A stretch of 5,197 nucleotides of DNA from Synechococcales cyanobacterium PMM_0003 (lineage in GTDB: Bacteria > Cyanobacteriota > Cyanobacteriia > Pseudanabaenales > Pseudanabaenaceae). The notes beneath the pieces are model-generated. The model saw only the letters and a list, made by a program, of their open reading frames with translations, was not told the origin of the DNA and searched no databases. Below, one piece after another: positions 1 to 5,197 of the stretch (position 1 is its first letter; every line of letters begins with the position of its first letter). The position numbers were made by a program, and so were the translations under genes. The stretch lies in NCBI GenBank assembly GCA_949128015.1, contig CASBRC010000324.1:1-5197 (forward strand). Reading direction: 5' to 3'.

Positions 1-20
1 AATACCTCGGTATTGTGGGT

Positions 21-24
21 GAGG
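21..24 (+). promoter_or_regulatory. Shine-Dalgarno GAGG favouring the GTG start
   Basis: GAGG ends six bases before GTG 31, a normal spacing. This is the reason for choosing GTG 31 over TTG 13 or ATG 40. It is a four-base match only, so the support is modest. Confidence 0.45.
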
Positions 25-30
25 TTATCC

Positions 31-1197
31 GTGAGTGAAATGAAACCTGAAGCAGCACTACGAGAAGTTTTGGTTAAGGTAGCACCCGTTAATGATGACG
101 ATGACCTTGATGCACTCTTAGGTGGCGTAATACTGAAAGAGAAAGAGGTCGCGGAAATCACGAATATACTGCGAGATAACGTCGATATGTTCTCAGGTGA
201 TTGGTCGTTAGATGATAACGATATTAATAATGCTGAAACTATTCAATTAATCGCCGATCGCAATGTCCTGCAAAAAGAGCTAGAGGATCTGCGATCGCAA
301 CACCAATTTGAATGTGAATATGTCGATCAGCTAGAACATGAGATTATCAGTGTTTCCACGGATCGCGATCGTCAAGTCACGGAACTCACCAATCAACTCG
401 AACAACTACAAAGGAAATTATCAGATCAAAAATTATCCGATCAACAAGTTCAACCACTAGTTTCAGATGATCGAGACTTAAGCGATCGCTTAGCGATCCA
501 TGTTTTACAGCTAGAGGAAGAATTTAAACATCGTTTTGCGATCGCGCTAGAAATTGAAACCCAGAAAATTAACCAGCAACATTTTCAAGAAATCAAAGAA
601 AAAACTGAGTTGATTAATAAGTTACAAGGCAAGAATACATCTCTAGATATTTCGCAACAAACCCTGATCGCAGAACTAGAAGCCACTCAATCCCTGCTCA
701 AGGAGTCAAACAAAACCCTTGAAGCTGCCCAAAATAAGCTATCAGAAGTTAAGGTTCAAAGAGATCAATTTGAAGAAGAGCTAATTCAGCATCTTTCTAA
801 TCGAGCGCAATTGCATCAATCCCTTCGTGGTCTTGAAAATGAATATGTCAGCGATCTGACACGAGTGCAAGAATTAGAGCAGCAAATTGAAGACTTACAA
901 AATCAAGTCCTGCACCAAGCTTCAAAAGCATCCGAATATGAAGCAGCGATCCAACATTGGAAAGAGCAATCAGTCCGCCATCAACATCATGCTTTGCAAC
1001 TTAGCGGTGCTTTAGATCGTTTGCTAGACGAAAAACCAGTTAGACACTTAGCCCAACCGATTCACCAATCTAGTGAATCTACTCTTGAGCAGGAATACAA
1101 ATCAGCAAGATTGCCTGAACCTGCATCAACACCAGTGCGATCGCATCGTCCAAACTCAAAAGTGGATTTACCATTTTTTCTCGTTAGACATCGCTAA
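31..1197 (+). CDS. Coiled-coil protein of unknown function
   Basis: I do not recognise a named family. With the GTG start at 31 the product has 388 residues. It opens with a short region ending in an acidic patch (NDDDDLD, about 21-27). Long Q/E/K/L-rich heptad-like helices follow at about 70-133 and 149-336, broken near 134-148 by a Ser/Asp/Gln-rich stretch. A Ser/Pro-rich, probably disordered linker comes next, and the protein ends in the basic-hydrophobic motif KVDLPFFLVRHR. There is no signal peptide or membrane segment, so it is probably cytoplasmic, with a scaffold or filament-like role possible but unproven. I chose GTG 31 because GAGG lies six bases upstream. TTG 13 and ATG 40 are in-frame alternatives. 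The frame is open to base 1, so a start outside the window cannot be excluded. Four HIP1 sites lie inside. It converges with the aldehyde dehydrogenase gene. Confidence 0.8.
   Translation: MSEMKPEAALREVLVKVAPVNDDDDLDALLGGVILKEKEVAEITNILRDNVDMFSGDWSLDDNDINNAETIQLIADRNVLQKELEDLRSQHQFECEYVDQLEHEIISVSTDRDRQVTELTNQLEQLQRKLSDQKLSDQQVQPLVSDDRDLSDRLAIHVLQLEEEFKHRFAIALEIETQKINQQHFQEIKEKTELINKLQGKNTSLDISQQTLIAELEATQSLLKESNKTLEAAQNKLSEVKVQRDQFEEELIQHLSNRAQLHQSLRGLENEYVSDLTRVQELEQQIEDLQNQVLHQASKASEYEAAIQHWKEQSVRHQHHALQLSGALDRLLDEKPVRHLAQPIHQSSESTLEQEYKSARLPEPASTPVRSHRPNSKVDLPFFLVRHR
415..444 (+). repeat. 15-bp tandem duplication within the coiled-coil gene
   Basis: Two adjacent 15-base units, AAATTATC(A/C)GATCAA, differ at one base. 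In the protein they give KLSDQ-KLSDQ at the boundary between the two helical blocks. The in-frame 5-residue unit looks like a recent slippage duplication, and it would change the hinge length without breaking the reading frame. Confidence 0.7.
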
Positions 1198-1247
1198 TTC
1201 TCAACCGTAGGGACAATTCATGAATGGCTACTACGGTTGAGAATTAG
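1194..1247. terminator. Symmetric palindrome between convergent genes, probable bidirectional terminator
   Basis: The arms at 1194-1210 and 1231-1247 are perfectly complementary over 17 bp. The 20-base centre holds the 10-bp palindrome ATTCATGAAT (1216-1225) on exactly the same axis. The TAA of the coiled-coil gene (1195-1197) and the TAA of the opposite-strand aldehyde dehydrogenase gene (1244-1246) sit at mirror positions in the arms. A run of six T follows on the plus strand at 1256-1261, eight bases past the stem. No T-run follows on the minus side. Termination is therefore inferred from position and stem, not from a canonical U-tract. Confidence 0.6.
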
Positions 1248-2626
1248 TTGATGAATTTTTTCAAGGTTTCTAGGGTCATTTTGTAAGGTGGATAGCGCCA
1301 CTTGAGATCGAAACGGAAAGAGTTCTTAAGCACGCTCTTGCGATGAGAAAATGTATCAAAGCTTGCCTTGCCATGATAACTGCCCATACCACTATTGCCG
1401 ACTCCACCAAAGGGAAGTTCAGGGTTACCTAAATGCAAGATTGTATCGTTAAAACAGCCGCCACCAAAAGAAACTTTCTGGAGAATCTGCTCTTGATTCT
1501 GTTTATTGTTGGAGAATAAATACAAAGCAAGAGGTTTCGGTTGAGAATTAACAAATGCGATCGCATCTGAGATCTTGTCATAGTCCAAAATTGGTAAAAT
1601 TGGACCAAAAACCTCCTCCGACATTATTTTTGAATCATGCGAAACCTTATCAATGATCGTGGGCGAAATAAAGCGATCGCTTTTGTCGCTTTGACCACCA
1701 ATTAAGATTTTGCCTTCATTAAGTAAGCTGATTAGACGCTCAAATTGGCGATCGTTAACGATACGGGCAAAATCAGAACTCTGCTGCGGATTTTCACCGA
1801 AGAAGATTTTGACATATTTTAATAGTTTCTCGATTAAGACTGACTTGATGCTTGTCTGCACTAATAGATAGTCAGGAGCAACACATGTCTGCCCAGCATT
1901 ATAGAACTTACCCCAAACAATCCGTTTAGCAGTGGTTTCCAAATTGCAGTTTTCATCAACAATACAAGGGCTTTTGCCGCCGAGTTCTAGCGTAACTGGA
2001 GTAAGATGCTTGGCAGCAGCTTCCATCACAATTTTACCGATCGCAGTTCCACCTGTAAAAAAGATATGGTCAAATCTTTCCGTAAGCAAAGCTTGATTAG
2101 TTTCAATATCTCCTTCGATCGCCGTGATAAAGTTGGGATCGAAGTTAGTATTAATGATTTTTGCGATCGCACTGGAAGTATTAGGAGTATGTTCCGAGGG
2201 CTTAAGAATCGCGCAATTTCCTGCTGCGATCGCACCGATGAGTGGCTGAATTGTGAGCGCAAAAGGATAGTTCCAAGGCGCAACAATCAAGACTACGCCT
2301 AGAGGTTCAGTATAAATATAGCTAGAGCTAGGAAATAAATTGATTGGCGTTGACACCTTCTGAGGTTTCATCCAAGTTTTCAAATGCTTAAGGGCATACT
2401 TAATTTCTGAAAGTGTCACTAAAACTTCGCTGCTATAGGCTTCAATCGCAGGTTTCCGAAGATCGGCATAGACAGCATCAAGAATTAGTTTGTCGTTTGC
2501 TTGAATTATTTCTAAAAGTTTATTAAGTTGCGCCACCCGAAAATCATAATTTTTAGTTTTACCAGTGGCAAAAAAAGTACGTTGCATGGCGATCGTTGCT
2601 TTGATATTGAGATTGTTAATCCCCAT
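1244..2626 (-). CDS. Aldehyde dehydrogenase, class 3-like
   Basis: This 460-residue enzyme should oxidise aldehydes to carboxylic acids with NAD(P)+. The length is typical of ALDH3-type enzymes. Visible motifs in order are APWNYPF (116-122, oxyanion-hole Asn119), LKPSEHTP (141-148, cofactor-binding Lys142), FTGGTAIGK (190-198, Rossmann loop), LELGGKSP (213-220, general base Glu214), GQTC (245-248, nucleophile Cys248), EEVFGP (337-342), PFGGVGNSGMG (405-415) and the C-terminal RYPPY (444-448). No key residue is missing. There is no signal peptide and no C-terminal membrane anchor of the mammalian ALDH3A2 kind, so it is probably cytosolic. The related Synechocystis enzyme Slr0091 acts on alkanals and apocarotenals, so fatty aldehyde or apocarotenal clearance is a reasonable inference. 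The ATG at 2626 is preceded only by a weak GAGA about ten bases upstream. Internal Met14 has no better site. It is transcribed alone, with four HIP1 sites inside. Confidence 0.95.
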   Translation of the reverse strand: MGINNLNIKATIAMQRTFFATGKTKNYDFRVAQLNKLLEIIQANDKLILDAVYADLRKPAIEAYSSEVLVTLSEIKYALKHLKTWMKPQKVSTPINLFPSSSYIYTEPLGVVLIVAPWNYPFALTIQPLIGAIAAGNCAILKPSEHTPNTSSAIAKIINTNFDPNFITAIEGDIETNQALLTERFDHIFFTGGTAIGKIVMEAAAKHLTPVTLELGGKSPCIVDENCNLETTAKRIVWGKFYNAGQTCVAPDYLLVQTSIKSVLIEKLLKYVKIFFGENPQQSSDFARIVNDRQFERLISLLNEGKILIGGQSDKSDRFISPTIIDKVSHDSKIMSEEVFGPILPILDYDKISDAIAFVNSQPKPLALYLFSNNKQNQEQILQKVSFGGGCFNDTILHLGNPELPFGGVGNSGMGSYHGKASFDTFSHRKSVLKNSFRFDLKWRYPPYKMTLETLKKFIN

Positions 2627-2731
2627 AATTGGTAAATCTCACGAATTTGATCTGTGACTCAAGCTTAACCTATAGCTACATTCTTGTTAGGGCATAAAAC
2701 CCCAAAAGGTCTGCCTTGTTCACACAAATCA

Positions 2732-2839
2732 CCAAGAACTAAAGTTCTTGGCTAAAAGCTAAAGTCAGTTAAAGCTGACTGAAGATGATCAACCCGTTTC
2801 AAAGGGTTTTAGCTTTTAGCCCGCAATTTATTGCAGGGC
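2732..2839. repeat. Compound four-hairpin, cloverleaf-like element
   Basis: A 14-bp closing stem pairs GGCTAAAAGCTAAA (2750-2763) with its complement at 2808-2821. It encloses two small hairpins: AGTCAG/CTGACT (2763-2768 with 2775-2780) and AACCC/GGGTT (2791-2795 with 2804-2808). Two further hairpins flank it: CCAAGAACT/AGTTCTTGG (2732-2740 with 2743-2751) and GCCCGCAAT/ATTGC-A-GGGC (2819-2827 with 2830-2839, one bulged A). The outer hairpins share two or three bases with the closing stem. No protein is encoded. The layout resembles a non-coding, MITE- or REP-like dispersed element in cyanobacterial genomes. That reading is inference, because only one copy lies in this window. Confidence 0.65.
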
Positions 2840-2885
2840 ATTTATGATAATTTTAAGTCATAAGTAGGCAAGCATAATTAAACCC

Positions 2886-2940
2886 AAAACCCAAAAAGCT
2901 GTAGCGCACGCTGCGCGTGCGTTACAGCTTTTTGGGTTTT
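2886..2940. repeat. Long 26-bp-stem hairpin upstream of the GIDE gene
   Basis: The arms at 2886-2903 and 2923-2940 match perfectly over 18 bp (AAAACCCAAAAAGCTGTA and its complement). The stem continues through one G-T wobble and seven more pairs (GCGCACG region) to a five-base loop at 2911-2915. A GC-rich core flanked by A- and T-runs looks like a bidirectional intrinsic terminator. It lies between two genes that point away from each other, 55 bp before the GIDE start, so it cannot terminate either of them. It may be a dispersed palindromic repeat, an insulator, or a leader structure. Confidence 0.7.
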
Positions 2941-2995
2941 AAGGTTTCTTTTACCTACCTACTTAGCAAAAGTACAAGACTACTCTGCAATAACT

Positions 2996-3793
2996 ATGGC
3001 AATTTTTGGCGGCATTCTGATTGTAATTGGCATTATTTTATTTTTTGTCCAAAAGAACTACAACACAAAATTACAAAGTATTCGTTCGGCAACTTCTTCG
3101 ACAGTTGCCGACTTACAACGCATTGCCAGTGAAATCGCGGGAGAGATTGGTAGTGGCAGTTTACGGGAATATGTAAAGGTAAGCGGCATAATTCGCTGTG
3201 AAAGACCATTAATCTCGGAACTTAAGCAAGAACCCTGCGTGTATTACACCATGAAGGTTGTTAGGGAATATGAGGAGCAGCAAACAATCCGCGATAGTGA
3301 TGGTAAAAGCCGTACTGAAACACGCCGCAGTTCAGAAACTGTATCGAGTAATAGTCAGTCAATCCCATTTACTTTACAAGATCGCTCTGGGGAACTTCTC
3401 GTAAACCCTGATGGTGGCAATATTGAAACGGTGCAGATATTAAATGAGTTTCGCCAAGAAAATTCTAGTGGCTCATCAATATCTTTTGGGGGATTTAGTT
3501 TGCCGATCGCAGTGGGTATGGGGGGCAGGCGTACATTAGGTTATCGCTATACAGAGTCGATTTTGCCCTGCGATCGCGAGGTGTTAGTGATTGGCACGGC
3601 GGCTGATGATGGCGGTCAAGTCACGCTGCGTAAACCAATCCAATCTGACAAAAAATTTATTATTTCGCTTAAGAACGAAGAAGAACTCGCTAAGTCTACG
3701 GCAAATGCTGCCCAATGGTTTTTCTATGGCATGGTTGCTTGTTTTGCGATCGGGGCAATTTTATTAATTTTAGGATTAGCTTTGAAAAGGTAA
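2996..3793 (+). CDS. GIDE/BAM-domain membrane protein (RING-less MUL1 relative)
   Basis: The product has 265 residues. An N-terminal membrane segment (about 2-18, AIFGGILIVIGIILFFV) is followed by a helical linker and a large domain at about 57-225, then a second membrane segment (about 241-263) and a short basic tail. The domain carries GIDE-family signatures: VKVSGIIRCERPLISELKQEPCVYY (60-84), in which the segment from Val60 to Cys68 and the C-V-Y-Y at 81-84 stand out, IPFTLQDRSGELLVNP (123-138), and YTESILPCDREVLVIGTA (185-202). This is the two-TM topology of MUL1/MAPL, with the BAM domain on one side of the membrane. The C-terminal RING finger of the eukaryotic proteins is absent, so ubiquitin-ligase labels for it are misleading. 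Its role in bacteria is unknown. A Ser/Arg/Glu-rich, probably flexible insertion lies at about 93-122. ATG 2996 has no clear Shine-Dalgarno sequence, and there is no upstream in-frame start nearby. Confidence 0.88.
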   Translation: MAIFGGILIVIGIILFFVQKNYNTKLQSIRSATSSTVADLQRIASEIAGEIGSGSLREYVKVSGIIRCERPLISELKQEPCVYYTMKVVREYEEQQTIRDSDGKSRTETRRSSETVSSNSQSIPFTLQDRSGELLVNPDGGNIETVQILNEFRQENSSGSSISFGGFSLPIAVGMGGRRTLGYRYTESILPCDREVLVIGTAADDGGQVTLRKPIQSDKKFIISLKNEEELAKSTANAAQWFFYGMVACFAIGAILLILGLALKR

Positions 3794-3797
3794 AAAA

Positions 3798-3838
3798 CTG
3801 TAATAAATGTGGATGCTTCCTATCCACATTTATTACAG
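3798..3838. terminator. 17-bp-stem hairpin just after the GIDE gene
   Basis: The arms at 3798-3814 and 3822-3838 are perfect complements (CTGTAATAAATGTGGAT) with a seven-base loop, GCTTCCT. The hairpin starts five bases after the stop codon. It has no downstream T-run, so it may stabilise the mRNA 3' end rather than terminate by itself. Its last five bases, TACAG, are also the first five of the next hairpin. Confidence 0.6.
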
Positions 3839-3937
3839 CAAATCCCGAACAAACCCACCACTAGATTTTTTGTAAAAGCCCCGCTTCGCGGGGCTTTTAC
3901 AAAAAATCTGGGTTTGGTTTGTTCGGGATTTGCTGTA
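3834..3937. terminator. Two-tier 104-nt hairpin with bidirectional terminator core
   Basis: The outer stem is 22 bp and perfect (3834-3855 with 3916-3937). A small asymmetric internal loop (seven and six bases) leads to a perfect 22-bp inner stem (3863-3884 with 3888-3909) with a three-base TTC loop. The centre, AAAAGCCCCGC-TTC-GCGGGGCTTTT (3874-3898), has the A-tract, GC stem and T-tract form of an intrinsic terminator in both directions. It probably separates the GIDE transcript from the metalloprotease gene. The outer tier is far longer than a terminator needs, which suggests a repeat element or a terminator inside one. Confidence 0.7.
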
Positions 3938-3957
3938 TCTTCAGGAGAATGGCAAGA

Positions 3958-4020
3958 ATGGCAGCAACCATACTAAATTTTTATGAAATACTTATACGAA
4001 TTGCTGTCAAATGCAACTAA
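3958..4020 (+). CDS. Possible 20-codon small ORF
   Basis: ATG 3958 is preceded by AGGAGA (3943-3948) at about ten bases. It opens a 20-codon frame, MAATILNFYEILIRIAVKCN, ending at TAA 4018-4020. An in-frame ATG at 3949 lies only one base after AGGAG, too close to use that site well. The peptide is hydrophobic with few charges, as small membrane peptides often are. I recognise no family, and the size makes chance a serious explanation. It lies between the terminator-like hairpin and the metalloprotease start, so it could be a leader peptide of that mRNA. Confidence 0.15.
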   Translation: MAATILNFYEILIRIAVKCN

Positions 4021-4052
4021 TGTGGGTAGTCTGATTTAACAAAAGTCATGTC

Positions 4053-4057
4053 AAAGG
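4053..4057 (+). promoter_or_regulatory. Shine-Dalgarno AAAGG for the metalloprotease
   Basis: AAAGG ends seven bases before ATG 4065, a good spacing. It supports that start, as does the immediate signal-peptide sequence. The nearby ATG 4048 is out of frame with it. Confidence 0.55.
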
Positions 4058-4064
4058 CGTTGAA

Positions 4065-5197
4065 ATGAAAAGAATTCGATTTTGGATAGCAATTTGCCTT
4101 AGTTTTTTTCTAGTTATAATTTCTCATCCGTTTATCGAAAAACTTTCTCCTGTTTCAGCGCAAGTCCCTTTTGTCTCCAATACACCGATTTCACCTGTCA
4201 ATATCCAAGGACAAGGGAAACCTGAGTTACAGCCATTTGATGAAGTAATCAAAGATTATCAAAAGCTAACAGGGCTATTTACGCTCTATCAAGATAAAGA
4301 GACAAGCAAGGTCTTTGCCGAAATTAAACCCGAACAACTCGATCGCAATTTTTTGGCGGTGATGACCCTCGAATCTGGGCTGGGTGAACGCGGTCTCTAC
4401 CGTGGCATTCCTTTAAATGATTTGATGTTCACCCTTCGGCGCGTAAATAATAATTTACAGTTTGTCGTTCCGAATACTAACTTTCGTACTCAGCTAGGCG
4501 ATCCACAAGAGCGATCGCTAAGTCAGTCCTTTAGTGACTCAATTCTGCTATCACTGCCAATTCAAAGTATTCATCCTCAAAACAAATCTTTTTTAATTGA
4601 TTTAGCCCCTTTAATCCTGAGTGATGTTTTACCAAATTTGAACAGAACTTTATCTGATCGACTTGGCACTTCCTTCATGCCCGATCCTAGTAAATCCTAT
4701 CTCAGTAATGCAGAAGCATTTCCTAAAAACATTGAATTAGAATCAGTATTTGGCTTTATGGGAACAGCAATGCCACAAACAGGGTTTGGCGAGTCCCAAC
4801 TAAGTACCTTGCCTGACAGCAAAGCTTTTACCCTCAAAGTCCGCTACAGCCTCTCGCAATTGCCAACTCAAAATGGATACCGTCCTCGCCTAGCTGATGA
4901 GCGGGTTGGTTATTTTGTGACGGCCTATCAAGATTTTTCTAAAAATACTGCCAAAACTCCATTTGTGCGCTATATCAATCGTTGGCATCTAGAAAAGCGA
5001 AATCCCAACGATCCATTGTCTTCACCAAAACAACCAATCACCTTTTGGATTGAGAATACGGTTCCTTTAGAATATCGCGATGCAGTGCGTGAAGGAGTGC
5101 TAATGTGGAATAGTGCCTTTGAGAAGATCGGATTTAAAGATGCGATCGCAGTTAAGCAAATGCCCGACCGCGCTGATTGGAACCCAGCCGACATTCG
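4065..5197 (+). CDS. Secreted zinc-dependent metalloprotease, DUF5117/DUF4953 type (3' partial)
   Basis: The frame runs from ATG 4065 to the window end with no stop, giving the first 377 residues of a longer protein. Residues 1-32 form a signal peptide: the basic MKRIR, a hydrophobic stretch at about 6-24, and a likely cleavage site V-S-A|Q after Ala32. The mature part begins with a Pro-rich linker. Residues about 60-290 fit DUF5117 (GLFTLYQ at 70-76, YRPRLADERVGYFVTAYQDF around 272-291). RYINRWHLEK (302-311) and PITFWIENTVP (324-334) then YRDAVREGVLMWNSAFEKIGF (337-357) lead into the DUF4953 metallopeptidase domain. The zinc-binding HEXXH motif expected for the family lies beyond the window, so activity is inferred from the family. 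The protein should be exported to the periplasm or beyond. The coding sequence is intact as far as seen and carries two HIP1 sites. Confidence 0.85.
   Translation, partial: MKRIRFWIAICLSFFLVIISHPFIEKLSPVSAQVPFVSNTPISPVNIQGQGKPELQPFDEVIKDYQKLTGLFTLYQDKETSKVFAEIKPEQLDRNFLAVMTLESGLGERGLYRGIPLNDLMFTLRRVNNNLQFVVPNTNFRTQLGDPQERSLSQSFSDSILLSLPIQSIHPQNKSFLIDLAPLILSDVLPNLNRTLSDRLGTSFMPDPSKSYLSNAEAFPKNIELESVFGFMGTAMPQTGFGESQLSTLPDSKAFTLKVRYSLSQLPTQNGYRPRLADERVGYFVTAYQDFSKNTAKTPFVRYINRWHLEKRNPNDPLSSPKQPITFWIENTVPLEYRDAVREGVLMWNSAFEKIGFKDAIAVKQMPDRADWNPADI

Larger units (their letters stand above)
2627..2995. other. Intergenic region between divergent genes, rich in palindromes
   Basis: This 369-bp gap must contain the promoters of both the aldehyde dehydrogenase (leftward) and the GIDE-family gene (rightward). 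About 100 bp next to the dehydrogenase start (2627-2731) show no strong structure. The compound hairpin element (2732-2839) and the single long hairpin (2886-2940) fill most of the rest. The 55 bp before the GIDE start (2941-2995) is AT-rich, with no Shine-Dalgarno sequence and no convincing -35/-10 pair. I found no open reading frame here that looks coding. Confidence 0.8.
291..5149. repeat. HIP1 octamers GCGATCGC, 11 copies
   Basis: Copies begin at 291, 482, 538, 1137, 1557, 1673, 2163, 2226, 3570, 4511 and 5142. All lie inside the four main genes and none in the intergenic gaps. About 0.08 copies would be expected at random in a window this long with even base use. HIP1 is a known marker of many cyanobacterial genomes, and its even presence in all four genes argues that they are long-term residents rather than recent imports. 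Confidence 0.95.

Noticed and set aside
1211..1230. Start codon or short gene inside the convergent palindrome
   Set aside because: The ATG within ATTCATGAAT has no ribosome-binding site, and the frames it opens are short and lie across the gene ends.
2006..2302. Plus-strand 98-codon and minus-strand 86-codon frames
   Set aside because: Both lie inside the aldehyde dehydrogenase gene in other frames, have no recognisable motif, and the dehydrogenase frame carries all the family residues.
2640..2731. Sigma-70 promoter for the aldehyde dehydrogenase gene
   Set aside because: Some TATA-like hexamers occur on the minus strand, but I found no -35/-10 pair with proper spacing that stands out in AT-rich DNA.
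2732..2839. CRISPR array or tRNA gene
   Set aside because: There are no direct repeats with spacers. The cloverleaf-like fold has no tRNA T-loop (GTTCRANNC), D-loop or anticodon-arm geometry.
2917..3132. Plus-strand 71-codon frame
   Set aside because: It starts inside the long hairpin and overlaps the GIDE gene in another frame, with Cys/His/Ser-rich nonsense composition.
3885..3888. UUCG tetraloop in the terminator core
   Set aside because: The sequence TTCG is present, but the stem pairs C3884 with G3888, leaving a three-base TTC loop rather than a C(UUCG)G tetraloop.
4970..5194. Minus-strand 74-codon frame
   Set aside because: It is antisense to the metalloprotease gene, whose frame shows a signal peptide and family motifs.

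Overview
This is a cyanobacterial chromosomal segment. The palindrome GCGATCGC (HIP1) occurs 11 times in 5.2 kb, where about 0.08 is expected by chance. The proteins match families common in cyanobacteria, and the base composition leans to AT. Filamentous, non-heterocystous relatives such as Pseudanabaena would fit, but that is inference from HIP1 density and repeat style, not a match I could run.

Layout from left to right: (1) a plus-strand gene for a roughly 388-residue coiled-coil protein of unknown function. (2) A convergent minus-strand gene for a class-3-like aldehyde dehydrogenase with all catalytic residues present. The two genes end inside one symmetric 54-bp palindrome that carries both TAA stop codons in its arms. 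(3) A 369-bp intergenic region holding two structured elements: a compound four-hairpin, cloverleaf-like element (2732-2839) and a 26-bp-stem hairpin (2886-2940). (4) A plus-strand gene for a two-TM membrane protein of the GIDE/BAM family, the prokaryotic relatives of the mitochondrial E3 ligase MUL1/MAPL, without a RING finger. (5) A 271-bp gap with a 17-bp-stem hairpin overlapping a larger two-tier hairpin that contains a terminator-like core, followed by a possible 20-codon reading frame. (6) The first 377 codons of a secreted, probably zinc-dependent metalloprotease of the DUF5117/DUF4953 type, cut by the window end before any HEXXH motif.

The four genes do not form an obvious operon. Genes 1 and 2 converge, genes 2 and 3 diverge, and genes 3 and 4 share a strand but are separated by strong hairpins. 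No defence system, CRISPR array, tRNA, rRNA or transposase gene is visible. The most unusual content is the dense set of long palindromes in every intergenic gap, and the RING-less GIDE protein. I see no clear evidence for a new multi-gene system.
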